A stretch of 64,000 bases of DNA from an uncultured Clostridia bacterium (lineage in GTDB: Bacteria > Bacillota > Clostridia > Christensenellales > Borkfalkiaceae): NCBI GenBank assembly GCA_934271275.1, contig CAKQRD010000005.1:1-64000 (forward strand), read 5' to 3'. Position 1 is the stretch's first letter. Each line of letters begins with the position of its first letter. The notes beneath the pieces were generated by a model, which saw only the letters and a list, made by a program, of their open reading frames with translations, searched no databases and was not told the origin of the DNA. The position numbers and the translations under genes are program-made. Below, one piece after another: positions 26,515-35,376 of the stretch.

Positions 26515-26595
26515 CGTTTTTGAAACAGAATCAAGTCGAAAATCAGGCAAAGCGACTGGTTTATAAAAATTTTCAGAATTAAAAAAACGAAAAAA

Positions 26596-26618
26596 CGGTA
26601 AAATTTAATATTTTACCG
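26596..26618. repeat. Inverted repeat in the hisS leader
   Basis: CGGTAAAAT and ATTTTACCG (9 bp) flank a 5-base loop, 13 bases before the hisS ribosome-binding site. No T-run follows on the plus strand. Either a leader hairpin or a protein site. Confidence 0.45.
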
Positions 26619-26639
26619 AAAAATTAAAGGAAGAAAAAT

Positions 26640-27890
26640 ATGTTAAACGTCCCGAAAGGTACGAAAGACCTGCTTCCGCAGGACGCCTATAAATGGCATT
26701 TTATCGAAAAGACTGCGCGCGAGATAGCCGCGGAATACAATTTTAAAGAAATACGCACTCCCACCTTCGAGCATACGGAAGTTTTTCTTCGCGGAGTCGG
26801 CGAAACCACGGACGTGGTTAATAAGGAAATGTACACCTTCCTCGACAAAGGCGGCAGGAGCATAACCTTAAAGCCCGAGGGAACGGCGGGCGTCGCGCGC
26901 GCGTTTATAGAAAACGGTTTGCAGGGCGGCGCGCTTCCCGCAAAACTCTATTATATCACGAGCTGTTTCCGTTACGAACGCCCGCAGGCGGGGAGACTAC
27001 GCGAATTTCACCAGTTCGGCGTGGAATTTTTAGGAGCTTCCCGTCCCTCGGCGGACGCGGAAACGATACTTCTCGCCAAGAACTTTCTTGACAGAATAGG
27101 CGTAAAAAACGTAACGCTCCACATAAACAGCATCGGTTGTAAGGAGTGCAGAAAGGAGTATCACGCCGCGCTTTTGAAGTATCTGAAAGCGCACGAAGAA
27201 AAATTGTGTCCGCTGTGCAGAGAGCGTATGGAAAAGAATCCGCTCCGCGTTCTCGATTGTAAGAACGAAGAATGTAAAAAAATCACGGCGGGCGCGCCCA
27301 AAATTCTCGATTATCTTTGCGAAGATTGCAGGTCGCATCTCGAAAAAACCGAAAAGCTTCTTCGCGAATCGGGCGTGGAGTTCGTTTTAGATCCGAATAT
27401 CGTGAGAGGTCTCGATTACTATTCCCGCACCGTGTTCGAGTTCGTTTCGGAAGAAATCGGGGCGCAGGGAACGGTACTCGGCGGCGGAAGATACGACGGG
27501 CTTATTTCTTCGATAGGCGGCTCTGACGTGGCGGGCATAGGCTTTGCCGCGGGCATAGAAAGATTGCTTCTGGTTCTCGAAAACACGGGAGTCAAGATTC
27601 CCGAGGAGGGCGGCGTAACCGTCTATTTCGCGCCGATGGGCGAAGAGGCGAGCGAAAAAGCGTTCATTCTTACCGAAAATTTAAGGAAGCTCGGCGTGAC
27701 CGCAGAAACCGACCACGTCGGCAGGGGCATAAAAGCGCAGTTCAAGTACGCCGATAAAATCGGGGCGAAGTTCGTCGGCGTAATCGGCTCGGACGAGCTG
27801 ACGAAAAACGTCGTTAAGCTTAAAGAAATGTCGAGCGGCGAAGAAAAGGAAGTTCCGTTCGGGAATCTTGCGGAATTTTTCCGCAAATAA
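26640..27890 (+). CDS. hisS: Histidine-tRNA ligase
   Basis: Class II synthetase, 416 residues. Motif 2 (CFRYERPQAGRLREFHQFGVE), the histidine loop VRGLDYYSRTVFE and motif 3 (GIGFAAGIERLLL) are complete, and the C-terminal anticodon-binding domain follows. An insertion holds two Cys pairs (CPLCRERM, CEDC) typical of some clostridial enzymes. No T-box was seen upstream. Confidence 0.97.
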   Translation: MLNVPKGTKDLLPQDAYKWHFIEKTAREIAAEYNFKEIRTPTFEHTEVFLRGVGETTDVVNKEMYTFLDKGGRSITLKPEGTAGVARAFIENGLQGGALPAKLYYITSCFRYERPQAGRLREFHQFGVEFLGASRPSADAETILLAKNFLDRIGVKNVTLHINSIGCKECRKEYHAALLKYLKAHEEKLCPLCRERMEKNPLRVLDCKNEECKKITAGAPKILDYLCEDCRSHLEKTEKLLRESGVEFVLDPNIVRGLDYYSRTVFEFVSEEIGAQGTVLGGGRYDGLISSIGGSDVAGIGFAAGIERLLLVLENTGVKIPEEGGVTVYFAPMGEEASEKAFILTENLRKLGVTAETDHVGRGIKAQFKYADKIGAKFVGVIGSDELTKNVVKLKEMSSGEEKEVPFGNLAEFFRK

Positions 27891-27917
27891 CGGCAGCTCG
27901 CGGGAAATAACGGCGGA

Positions 27918-27941
27918 AGGCTGTTTGAAAAGCCTGTTTTT
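27918..27941 (+). terminator. Weak terminator after hisS
   Basis: AGGCT at 27918-27922 pairs with AGCCT at 27931-27935 around an 8-base loop, followed by GTTTTT. The stem is only 5 bp. Confidence 0.4.
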
Positions 27942-27988
27942 CCTACGGACGGCGAAAAAAATAGACCATAAAAAAACGTTAAAAAGCT

Positions 27989-28453
27989 ATGATGAAAGAA
28001 TACGTTATAGTGACCAAAGTGAGCGATGACGGCGGAAAAATCGCCACCGTAAAGCTCGATAAAAAGACCGAATGCGCGGGGTGCGGAATGTGCGCGTTCC
28101 CGAAAAACGCGGACAGTATAGAAATGAAAGCGGAAAACATTGCGGGCGCGGAAGTCGGCGACACCGTTTTAATCGAGCGGGAAAAGGACGGCAGATTGTT
28201 TGCGACGCTTATGGTGTTCGCCGTGCCGCTTCTTCTCATCGGACTTGCCGCGCTCATCGCGCTCACGGTCATAAAGAAAGAAATCTGGATATTATTGTTA
28301 AGTTTAATTTTCCTTGTTTCGTGGTATACTATTTTAGCGGCGATCGACAAAAAACTGCAAAAAACGAAAGGTTTTAGTTGGCGCGTCGCGGAGATTATCA
28401 AGAAAGGAGGAGAAAACGATGATAAAGGAGATAGCGGGGAGAGCGGAATTTGA
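27989..28453 (+). CDS. RseC/MucC-like membrane protein
   Basis: 154 residues. An N-terminal soluble domain carries a Cys cluster (Cys29, Cys32, Cys35 in CAGCGMC), followed by two hydrophobic spans (about 70-92 and 97-118) and a charged tail. The family (SoxR-reducing system RseC) is found with Rnf complexes, and an Rnf operon lies 3 kb downstream on the other strand; a link is inference. Its last 35 bases overlap the thioredoxin start in another frame. Confidence 0.85.
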   Translation: MMKEYVIVTKVSDDGGKIATVKLDKKTECAGCGMCAFPKNADSIEMKAENIAGAEVGDTVLIEREKDGRLFATLMVFAVPLLLIGLAALIALTVIKKEIWILLLSLIFLVSWYTILAAIDKKLQKTKGFSWRVAEIIKKGGENDDKGDSGESGI

Positions 28454-28736
28454 CGAAGCGTTAAGAAGCGATTCGCCCGTGCTTGCGGATTTTTACGCGA
28501 GCTGGTGCGCGCCCTGCAAAATGCAATCCCCGATACTTTACGAGTTTGCGGAAGCGGCGGCGGATAAAGTGAGAATAATAAAAATCGACGTAGACGCCAA
28601 CGCGGAAACGGCAAGCGAATACGGCGTGGATTCCATACCTACGCTCGCGCTTTTCGTCGGCGGCACGGAACGGGAAAGAAGAGTGGGCTTAACCACCCGT
28701 TCGGAGCTTTCCGATATGCTCATAAAATATCTGTAA
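28419..28736 (+). CDS. trxA: Thioredoxin
   Basis: 105 residues, classic fold with the WCAPCK active site near residue 30, the cis-Pro in SIPTLALF, and Gly in the last strand. AAGGAGG lies 9 bases before the ATG, inside the RseC-like gene, so this start is well supported. Cytoplasmic disulfide reductant. Co-transcription with the Cys-containing membrane protein suggests redox coupling, unproven. Confidence 0.93.
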   Translation: MIKEIAGRAEFDEALRSDSPVLADFYASWCAPCKMQSPILYEFAEAAADKVRIIKIDVDANAETASEYGVDSIPTLALFVGGTERERRVGLTTRSELSDMLIKYL

Positions 28737-28911
28737 AAACAAAAACATCATTAAAAAATCGTTAAAAAATTAAAAAGTTCGCGGAGAACAACGCCGAGAC
28801 GGCATAAAAAATAAAAACCGAATCGGCGTATCGTCCGCGATACGTATCGTCATACGGACGGAAGGTAAAGAAAAAACTATACGAAAGAAAAAATAACGGA
28901 AGGTAAAAGCA

Positions 28912-29898
28912 ATGCAGTACAAATCGGCGTTAAGCCTTATAGAAACGGAAGTCGCAATCAAATTCATAAAGGACAGGTTTGAGCGGGAACTTGCAAAGGC
29001 GCTCGAACTCACGCGCGTTTCGGCACCGCTGTTCGTTTTTCCCGAAACGGGGCTTAACGACAATCTGAACGGCTACGAACGCGCGGTAAAATTCGACGTA
29101 TTAACGCTCGGCAAAGAGGTGGAAATAGTTCAGTCGCTCGCCAAGTGGAAGAGAATGGCGCTCGCGAAATACGGGTTTAAGCCGGATACGGGACTCTATA
29201 CCGATATGAACGCTATTCGCCGCGACGAAATTCTGGACGATATGCACTCGGTATACGTCGATCAGTGGGACTGGGAAAAGATAATAACCAGAGAAGAGCG
29301 CAAATATTCGTACTTAAAAAAGACGGTGAAAAAGATTTACGGCGCGATAAAAAAGCTTTCCTCCGCAGTCAACAGAGAGTATCCCGTGCTAAAACAGGAG
29401 CTGCCTAAGGAAATAACCTTTTTATCCTCGGAGGAGCTTCTGGAAGAGTTTCCCGATACGCCCGCCAAAGAGCGCGAAAACATAGTCGCAAGAAAATACG
29501 GCGCAGTGTTTATCTATCACATCGGCGGCAAGCTTAAAGACGGCAGCACCCACGACGGCAGGGCTGCGGATTACGACGACTGGCGGCTGAACGGCGACAT
29601 AATTTTGTGGAACGACGTGTTAGAGCGCGGCTTTGAAATATCATCGATGGGAATCAGGGTAGACGAAAAGAGCCTCGTAAAACAGCTCCGCGCGAGCGGC
29701 GAGTTATATAAGCTCAACAACGACTATTGCAAAGGCATAATGAGCGGCGAACTGCCCCTTACGATCGGCGGCGGCATAGGTCAGTCGAGACTGTGTATGC
29801 ACTTTTTGAAGAAGGCGCATATAGGCGAAGTGCAGTCCTCCGTGTGGTCGGAAGAAGCGATAAAGAAAAACGCGGAAAAGGGAATATTCTTACTCTGA
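28912..29898 (+). CDS. asnA: Aspartate-ammonia ligase
   Basis: Makes asparagine from aspartate and ammonia with ATP; class II synthetase-like fold, 328 residues. Conserved segments: VSAPLFVFPETGLNDNLNG, DMNAIRRDE, YVDQWDWEK and the end motif LTIGGGIGQSRLCM. A purine-rich site (GGAAGG) precedes the ATG. Its TGA overlaps the next ATG by one base. A 7-bp hairpin (28827-28833/28838-28844) lies in the leader. Confidence 0.97.
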   Translation: MQYKSALSLIETEVAIKFIKDRFERELAKALELTRVSAPLFVFPETGLNDNLNGYERAVKFDVLTLGKEVEIVQSLAKWKRMALAKYGFKPDTGLYTDMNAIRRDEILDDMHSVYVDQWDWEKIITREERKYSYLKKTVKKIYGAIKKLSSAVNREYPVLKQELPKEITFLSSEELLEEFPDTPAKERENIVARKYGAVFIYHIGGKLKDGSTHDGRAADYDDWRLNGDIILWNDVLERGFEISSMGIRVDEKSLVKQLRASGELYKLNNDYCKGIMSGELPLTIGGGIGQSRLCMHFLKKAHIGEVQSSVWSEEAIKKNAEKGIFLL

Positions 29899-30629
29899 TG
29901 GGCGCGACGGACAGGTCGGTGCTTCTCATCGGCAAAGAGAACGTAGAAAAGCTTTCCCGCGCTTCGGTCGCGTTGTTCGGCGTGGGCGGAGTAGGCGGAT
30001 TTGCCGCGGAAGCGCTCGTGCGGAGCGGCGTCGGCGAGATAACCGTGTTCGATAACGATACGATAGCTGAAAGCAATCTGAACAGGCAGATAATATCCAC
30101 GGCGGAAAATATCGGCGAGGACAAGACGGAAGCGATAAAAAAGCGACTTTTATCGATTAACCCCGCGCTGAAATTCACCGCGCATAAAGAATTCTATCTG
30201 CCCGAAACGGCGGATAAATACGACCTTTCGGTATTCGACTGCGTGTTGGACGCGGTGGATACCGTCGCGGCGAAAATAGAAATAATATCCCGCGCAAAAG
30301 CGGCGGGCGTACCCGTAATCTCGTGTATGGGAACGGGCGGCAAGACGGACCCGACGAGACTTAAAGTCGCGGATATAACTAAAACGACGGAATGTCCGCT
30401 CGCCCGAGTTATGAGAAGAGAGCTGAAAAAACGCGGAATAACGGGGGTAAAGGTCGTTTATTCGGACGAGCCGACGGTAAAAGACGAAGCGGCGATGCAA
30501 AACGCGGAAAGGGTGAAATGCGGAAGACCTTCGCCGCCGTCTATGATATTCGTTCCCGCGACGGCGGGGCTGATTCTCGCAAGAGAAGCGGTTTTCGGAA
30601 TAATAAACGGGCGAGACGAAAAGAGATAA
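29898..30629 (+). CDS. tcdA: tRNA threonylcarbamoyladenosine dehydratase (TcdA/CsdL family)
   Basis: E1-like adenylating enzyme, 243 residues, that cyclises t6A37 of tRNA to ct6A. FGVGGVGGFAAEAL is the nucleotide loop, followed by DNDTIAESNLNRQI and DAVDTVAAKI. The GRPSPPSMIFVPATAG end is characteristic of the family. The ATG at 29898 uses the last base of the asnA stop; a longer frame upstream lies inside asnA. Confidence 0.92.
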   Translation: MGATDRSVLLIGKENVEKLSRASVALFGVGGVGGFAAEALVRSGVGEITVFDNDTIAESNLNRQIISTAENIGEDKTEAIKKRLLSINPALKFTAHKEFYLPETADKYDLSVFDCVLDAVDTVAAKIEIISRAKAAGVPVISCMGTGGKTDPTRLKVADITKTTECPLARVMRRELKKRGITGVKVVYSDEPTVKDEAAMQNAERVKCGRPSPPSMIFVPATAGLILAREAVFGIINGRDEKR

Positions 30630-30772
30630 ACGGCGGGGTAAACAGACGGTAAATCGTGGGTAAAAAAGCGATAAGAATATTTTTAGAAAAGCCCCTCGGT
30701 ATAAGCCGAAAACAGCCGCTTGCAACCACCGCACGAAGCGATAAAAGCAAAAAATAAAAAAGGAGACAGAAA

Positions 30773-31312
30773 ATGAAATACGTTATAGCGTCGGATCTGC
30801 ACGGTTCGAGCGTGTACGCGGAAAAGATTGCGGAAATTTTCAGAGACGAAAAAGGCGATAAGCTCGTTCTTCTCGGCGATATATATAATCACGGACCGAG
30901 AAATCCTCTTCCCGAAGGGTACGCGCCGATGAAGGTCGCAGAAACGCTCAACGCGATGAAAAGCGACCTTATAGTGGTAAAAGGGAATTGCGACAGTCAG
31001 GTAGATACGCTTATATCGGAGTTCGATTTTATAGAGGATCTCGTAATAACGAGCGGCGAAAAATGCGCGCTTTTAACGCACGGTCACGTTTATAACAAAG
31101 ACGCCGCTCCGAAAACGAAGTTCGACGCGGTTATATACGGACATTTTCACACGGGATTTATAGAGCGGATAAACGGAACGGTTTATGCGAACGCAGGCTC
31201 TCTGTCCTTACCTAAAAACGGCACGCCGTCCTCTTATATGACCTTGGAAAGCGGCGAACTGATTTTAAAAGACACTCTTTCCCGCAAAGAAATCGCGAGA
31301 ATAAAAATTTAG
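30773..31312 (+). CDS. yfcE: YfcE/MJ0936-type metallophosphoesterase
   Basis: 179 residues, calcineurin-like phosphodiesterase with all metal motifs: SDLHGS, LGDIYNHG, KGNCDSQ, LTHGHVY and YGHFHTG. Cytoplasmic; acts on small phosphodiesters in vitro in E. coli, natural substrate unsettled. AAGGAG is 8 bases before the ATG. Ends before a bidirectional terminator. Confidence 0.9.
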   Translation: MKYVIASDLHGSSVYAEKIAEIFRDEKGDKLVLLGDIYNHGPRNPLPEGYAPMKVAETLNAMKSDLIVVKGNCDSQVDTLISEFDFIEDLVITSGEKCALLTHGHVYNKDAAPKTKFDAVIYGHFHTGFIERINGTVYANAGSLSLPKNGTPSSYMTLESGELILKDTLSRKEIARIKI

Positions 31313-31433
31313 AGAAAGCAAAGAACTGTAAAAAACCGTAAAATGTTGTAAAAGTCAGCGTAAATTAACTTAAAAATATGGATAAAAGCCGTTTTTAGTT
31401 GTTTTTAAGATTAAATAAATATAACTTAAATAG

Positions 31434-31484
31434 AAAACGCCCGCGGAGGGAAAGTAGCTTTCCCGCCGCGGGCGTTTTTTTATT
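31434..31484. terminator. Bidirectional terminator between yfcE and rnfB
   Basis: A long stem (31434-31446 with 31466-31478, plus an inner GGGAAAG/CTTTCCC helix) has A-runs before and seven T after it. It serves the two convergent units. Confidence 0.92.
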
Positions 31485-31516
31485 TTGCATTCCCGATAAG
31501 AACTAATCGTCGGATT

Positions 31517-32332
31517 TTATAATTCTTTAATGCACTTTCTGGGACATTTGGAAACGCAGGTAAGACAACCCGCGCATTTTTCGTAATCGATTACGGGCAA
31601 ATTGTTTACCATCGCGATAGCCTTTTCGGGGCAAACCTTCGCGCACATTCCGCAACCGATACAGCCGACCTTGCAAGCGTCCATAACGGCTTTACCCTTA
31701 CATTCGGAGGAACACGCAACGTAAACCGCCGCAGACTTCGGTATAAGCTCGATAACCTTTTTAGGGCAACCCTTAACGCAAAGTCCGCACGCTTCGCACA
31801 GCGCGCCGTTTACTTGGGCAACCTCGTCGCTTACCGAAACCGCGTGATAGGGGCAAACGCTTTCGCAAGAGCCTCCGCCGAGGCAACCGTAAGTGCAAAC
31901 CTTTCTGCCGCCCATAAACGTCGATTGCGCCGCGCAGCCTTCGTTTCCGACGTAGTCGAACTTATCGAGCGCGACCTTTCCTCCCGCGCATTTAACGACC
32001 GCGACCTTCGCGCCGCCCGCGGAAAACGGCACGCCGAGAATTTCCGCGATTTTAGCTTTGTTTTCGGCGGGGGTAGGTCCGCAGGAGCTTACGTCCGCCT
32101 TGCCTGCGGAAAGAGCCGCCGCGAAGTCCGCGCAGCCCGCATAACCGCAGCCGCCGCAGTTTGCGTTTGCAAGTTGTTCTTTAATTTTTTCCGCCTTCTC
32201 GTCTACGGGAACGGCGCAAAGTTTGGAAACGAGAACGATAAACGCCGCAAAAACGACTGCAAGCACCGCCACGATGGCGATAACGACGAGCAACGTTTGC
32301 GTCGAGATAGGATTAAGTAATAAATTCGTCAT
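31517..32332 (-). CDS. rnfB: Rnf complex subunit RnfB (iron-sulfur)
   Basis: Electron-entry subunit of the ferredoxin:NAD+ oxidoreductase, 271 residues. One N-terminal membrane span (about 13-35), a 4Fe-4S motif CGGCGYAGC, then four further Cys clusters of ferredoxin type, including CEACGLCVKGCPKK, CIGCGMCAKVCPEK and CAGCLTCVSKCPRK. AAGGAG precedes the ATG by 8 bases. Last gene of the operon. Confidence 0.97.
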   Translation of the reverse strand: MTNLLLNPISTQTLLVVIAIVAVLAVVFAAFIVLVSKLCAVPVDEKAEKIKEQLANANCGGCGYAGCADFAAALSAGKADVSSCGPTPAENKAKIAEILGVPFSAGGAKVAVVKCAGGKVALDKFDYVGNEGCAAQSTFMGGRKVCTYGCLGGGSCESVCPYHAVSVSDEVAQVNGALCEACGLCVKGCPKKVIELIPKSAAVYVACSSECKGKAVMDACKVGCIGCGMCAKVCPEKAIAMVNNLPVIDYEKCAGCLTCVSKCPRKCIKEL

Positions 32333-32355
32333 ATAAAAGTCTCCTTAAACGGGCG

Positions 32356-32964
32356 TTAAATCAGCGCGAAAACGTAGAACGCCATAGCGATGAAGCAGGC
32401 GGTAATCATAGCGATAGGGAAACCTTTCAAATGCTTCGTAACGCCGTTTCTCGCGATTTTCTCGCGCAGACCGCTCATAATAACGATAGCTACGGTAAAG
32501 CCGACGCCCGCGAACAGTCCGTATAAAACTGCGTAGCCCATATTCATCTGAGAAGCCGAAATGCCGATTAAGGAAGCGATTTGTCCCGCGTCTATAACGA
32601 GTTCGGCAACGCCGAGAACCGCGCAGTTCGTGGTGATGAGCGGCAGGTAAATACCCATCGCGTTGTAAAGAGTCGGCGAGAATTTTTTAAGCGCCATTTC
32701 AATCATCTGAACGATAGCCGCAATGATGAATATGAAAACGATAATTTCCATAAACTCTATGCCGAGCGGTACGAGAACGTAGGTATAAAGCGGGTAGGTG
32801 ATAAGGCATGTCAGCGTCATAACGAAGGTAACCGCAAGCCCCATTCCGAGCGCGCTTTTAAAGTCTTTCGATACGCCGAGGAACGGGCATATTCCCAAAA
32901 ATTGCACCACGACGAAGTTGTTTATAAACACCGCCGAGATAACTATAAGTATAAATTCGGTCAT
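32356..32964 (-). CDS. rnfA: Rnf complex subunit RnfA
   Basis: Integral membrane subunit, 202 residues, six predicted spans; inverted homologue of RnfE. Conserved NNFVVVQFLGICPFLGVSK and TNCAVLG segments hold the Cys residues that bind the intramembrane iron-sulfur cluster. GGAGG is 8 bases before the ATG. The rnfE stop lies one base upstream. Confidence 0.96.
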   Translation of the reverse strand: MTEFILIVISAVFINNFVVVQFLGICPFLGVSKDFKSALGMGLAVTFVMTLTCLITYPLYTYVLVPLGIEFMEIIVFIFIIAAIVQMIEMALKKFSPTLYNAMGIYLPLITTNCAVLGVAELVIDAGQIASLIGISASQMNMGYAVLYGLFAGVGFTVAIVIMSGLREKIARNGVTKHLKGFPIAMITACFIAMAFYVFALI

Positions 32965-33756
32965 TTATTTTACCTCCGTATTCGCCGCACCAGCCGTATC
33001 GGCAACGCCCGTTGTACCTGCCGCGTTTGCGGAAACAGTCGAGTTCGCCGCAGTCGTTGCTTTTGTCGCAACCGTCGCGACCGTCAAGCCGCCGTTTTCT
33101 TCGTTTTTAGCGTTTTTCGCGTGCTTTTCTTCTTCAAAGCTCTTGAATTCCGCGATTTTTTTGTTTTTCGCTATCGCGTCCATAATTATAGAGAAGATCG
33201 CGATAAACACCGCAAAGGTAAAGAACGCGCCCGCGCTTTTAGCAAAGAATTCGATTTTGAAATCCCACAGCTTGAATCCGAAAACAGAACCCGAGCCGAG
33301 AATTTCTCTTACCGCGCCCATAAGCGTTAATGCAATCGTGAAGCCGAGACCTGTGAACAGTCCGTCGCACGCTGAGGCAAGCACGCCGTTTTTGGAAGCG
33401 AAGCTTTCCGCCCGCGCGAGAATGATGCAGTTCACGACGATAAGCGGGAGATAAAGTCCCATAGAAGCGTAAATGTCGGGCAGCAGCTTATCGAGAAGGA
33501 GTCTGACGATCGTAACGAATGTCGCGATGATAAGCACGAACGCGGGTATACGCACTTCCTTGGGAATAACCCTCCTGAGCAGCGAAATAATCATATTGCT
33601 GCAAATAAGAACGAACGTAACCGCTAACCCCATACCTATGCCGTTCATAGCCGCCGTCGTAAGCGCGAGGGTGGGGCAAGTGCCGAGAACGAGCTTTAAG
33701 GTCGGGTTGGAATAAATAAGACCGTCGGTCGCTATTTTTTTATAATTGTTTTTCAT
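32965..33756 (-). CDS. rnfE: Rnf complex subunit RnfE with a low-complexity C-terminal tail
   Basis: Membrane subunit partnered with RnfA; 263 residues. The core (about 1-195) shows NPTLKLVLGTCPTLALTTAA and VVNCIILARAESFASKNG. The last 60-70 residues are an added tail: a charged stretch (FKSFEEEKHAKNAKNEENGG) and then Ala/Thr/Val-rich repeats. Usual family length is about 200-235, so the tail is unusual. The ATG overlaps the rnfG stop by 4 bases. Confidence 0.95.
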   Translation of the reverse strand: MKNNYKKIATDGLIYSNPTLKLVLGTCPTLALTTAAMNGIGMGLAVTFVLICSNMIISLLRRVIPKEVRIPAFVLIIATFVTIVRLLLDKLLPDIYASMGLYLPLIVVNCIILARAESFASKNGVLASACDGLFTGLGFTIALTLMGAVREILGSGSVFGFKLWDFKIEFFAKSAGAFFTFAVFIAIFSIIMDAIAKNKKIAEFKSFEEEKHAKNAKNEENGGLTVATVATKATTAANSTVSANAAGTTGVADTAGAANTEVK

Positions 33757-34358
33757 TTTGCCGATTCTCCCAGATACTTAACGACGCAGTTTACGGCGTT
33801 GCAATGCGCGGTGGCGGTGTAGGTCGCACCCGTGTTGGGCTGATTGCCGCCCGAGGCGTTCGCGGAAAAATAACCTTCGCCTTCCTGATAGTTCGCGGTG
33901 ACGTCTTCGAGCTTAAAGCCGTCGTAATATTCCGCGCCGAACTTGCTCATAAGGGTTTGTTTTTCGTAGCTTTCGAGAACGACTTTCGTAATAGAATAAA
34001 CGCCGCCGTTTTCGGAAACGAGAACCCAAAGCGTAACCGTGCCGTTTTTATAGCCCTTAAAGCCCGTCGTCTGGAACAAAAGGTCGTTTTCTATTTTATA
34101 AAGCTTGTTAATCGAACCGAACTCGTATTCGACGGGCTTGTTTTTAGATTCGTCGGAGGAGTCGGCGTCGATAAGAATATCGTCGTCCGCAACGGATTTT
34201 TTCTCGCCGTAAATTTTGGCGATGGCGCGTTCGGTGCGTTCCGCGGCGGAAACGTATAAAACGTCGTTGAGAACCGCGAGCAGTCCGCCCGAAACGACCG
34301 CGATTATAAGCAAAGTGAAAATACAACGAAACCAAACGTTTTTGAATATTTTAGCCAT
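33753..34358 (-). CDS. rnfG: Rnf complex subunit RnfG (covalent FMN)
   Basis: 201 residues, one N-terminal span (about 10-32) and an extracytoplasmic FMN-binding domain. The flavinylation motif appears as TGATYT at 176-181, with Thr179 the likely FMN attachment. Residues 55-75 are an acidic insertion. Overlaps rnfD by 8 bases and rnfE by 4, so the unit is translationally coupled. Confidence 0.95.
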   Translation of the reverse strand: MAKIFKNVWFRCIFTLLIIAVVSGGLLAVLNDVLYVSAAERTERAIAKIYGEKKSVADDDILIDADSSDESKNKPVEYEFGSINKLYKIENDLLFQTTGFKGYKNGTVTLWVLVSENGGVYSITKVVLESYEKQTLMSKFGAEYYDGFKLEDVTANYQEGEGYFSANASGGNQPNTGATYTATAHCNAVNCVVKYLGESAK

Positions 34359-35376
34359 TTTTCGCCGCCTTTTCCGCTTTGACCTTTTTCTCGCGAACGT
34401 ACCCGAACGGGCGTTGAACGATGAATTTGTCGATAAGCGGAACGATTAAGTTCATTAAAAGTATTGCGAACGATACGACTTCCATTTTCGTCGCCGCGCG
34501 AAGCCCCGCAGTCAGAAGTCCCAGAGCCACGAAGTAGATAATGTTTCCGAGTCTCGTATTCGGAGTGGTAACGTAGTCGGTCGCCATAAAAATCGCGCCG
34601 AGGAAAAGCCCGCCCGAAAGTATAGAGGGGAGGAACACGTTAAAGTCGAAGCCCGCGAGACACACGGCGAAAAGACCTTCGACCGCGATATAAATAATCG
34701 GGTATAAGGGGTTAATCACCTTGCGTACGGCAAGATAAATTCCGCCGAGAATAAGAGCTATTTTGCAGGTTTCTCCGATACAGCCTTGAAGCCCCGTGCC
34801 GAGCAGTAAATCCCAGTTGGAGAGCGCGACGCCGTTGCCTTTAAGAAGCCCTTCGAGAACGGTCGCGCCGGTCGTAATCGTCGAACCGGTTTCGCCGCCT
34901 ATCGCGCCGATCGAGGGGTAAAGCCACGCGCCGACCACGGATTGAAAGGACATAAATATGAAAATTCTGCCCGCAATGGCGGGGTTCACGAGGTTTTTGC
35001 CCGTGCCGCCGAAGAGCATTTTAACGACGATAATCGCGAAAACGCTACCGAGAACGGGGGCGTACCAAGGGTAGTTCGTGCCGATAGTCATTCCGACGAG
35101 AAGTCCCGTAACGCACGAGGTGTAATCGAAATTTTTAGCGATTTCCTTAAAGCTTTTGCCCGCGATAAGAAGGAATATAAATTCGCTTGCGACCGCGGAG
35201 AAGAGGGAAAGCGCGAGAATGAGAAGGGCTTTAAGTCCGAAATACACCACGCCCATAATGCACGCGGGAAGCAAAGCAATGCACACGCGCTGCATAATCT
35301 TTTTAGTGGAGTTCGCTCTCTTGACGTGCGGAGAGGGCGACCATATAAGTAAGCTTTGACCGGTCGAGTCGTTCAT
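34351..35376 (-). CDS. rnfD: Rnf complex subunit RnfD (covalent FMN)
   Basis: 341 residues, about nine membrane spans. The FMN-binding TGAT motif lies at 169-172 in an extracytoplasmic loop (Thr172). GGTGKNLVNPAIAGRIF and ATDYVTTP are family landmarks. Short Lys/Ala-rich end. Overlaps rnfC by 4 bases. Confidence 0.96.
   Translation of the reverse strand: MNDSTGQSLLIWSPSPHVKRANSTKKIMQRVCIALLPACIMGVVYFGLKALLILALSLFSAVASEFIFLLIAGKSFKEIAKNFDYTSCVTGLLVGMTIGTNYPWYAPVLGSVFAIIVVKMLFGGTGKNLVNPAIAGRIFIFMSFQSVVGAWLYPSIGAIGGETGSTITTGATVLEGLLKGNGVALSNWDLLLGTGLQGCIGETCKIALILGGIYLAVRKVINPLYPIIYIAVEGLFAVCLAGFDFNVFLPSILSGGLFLGAIFMATDYVTTPNTRLGNIIYFVALGLLTAGLRAATKMEVVSFAILLMNLIVPLIDKFIVQRPFGYVREKKVKAEKAAKNG

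Noticed and set aside
26515..26639. T-box riboswitch before hisS
   Set aside because: The conserved T-box sequence and antiterminator are absent; only a short AT-rich inverted repeat is present.
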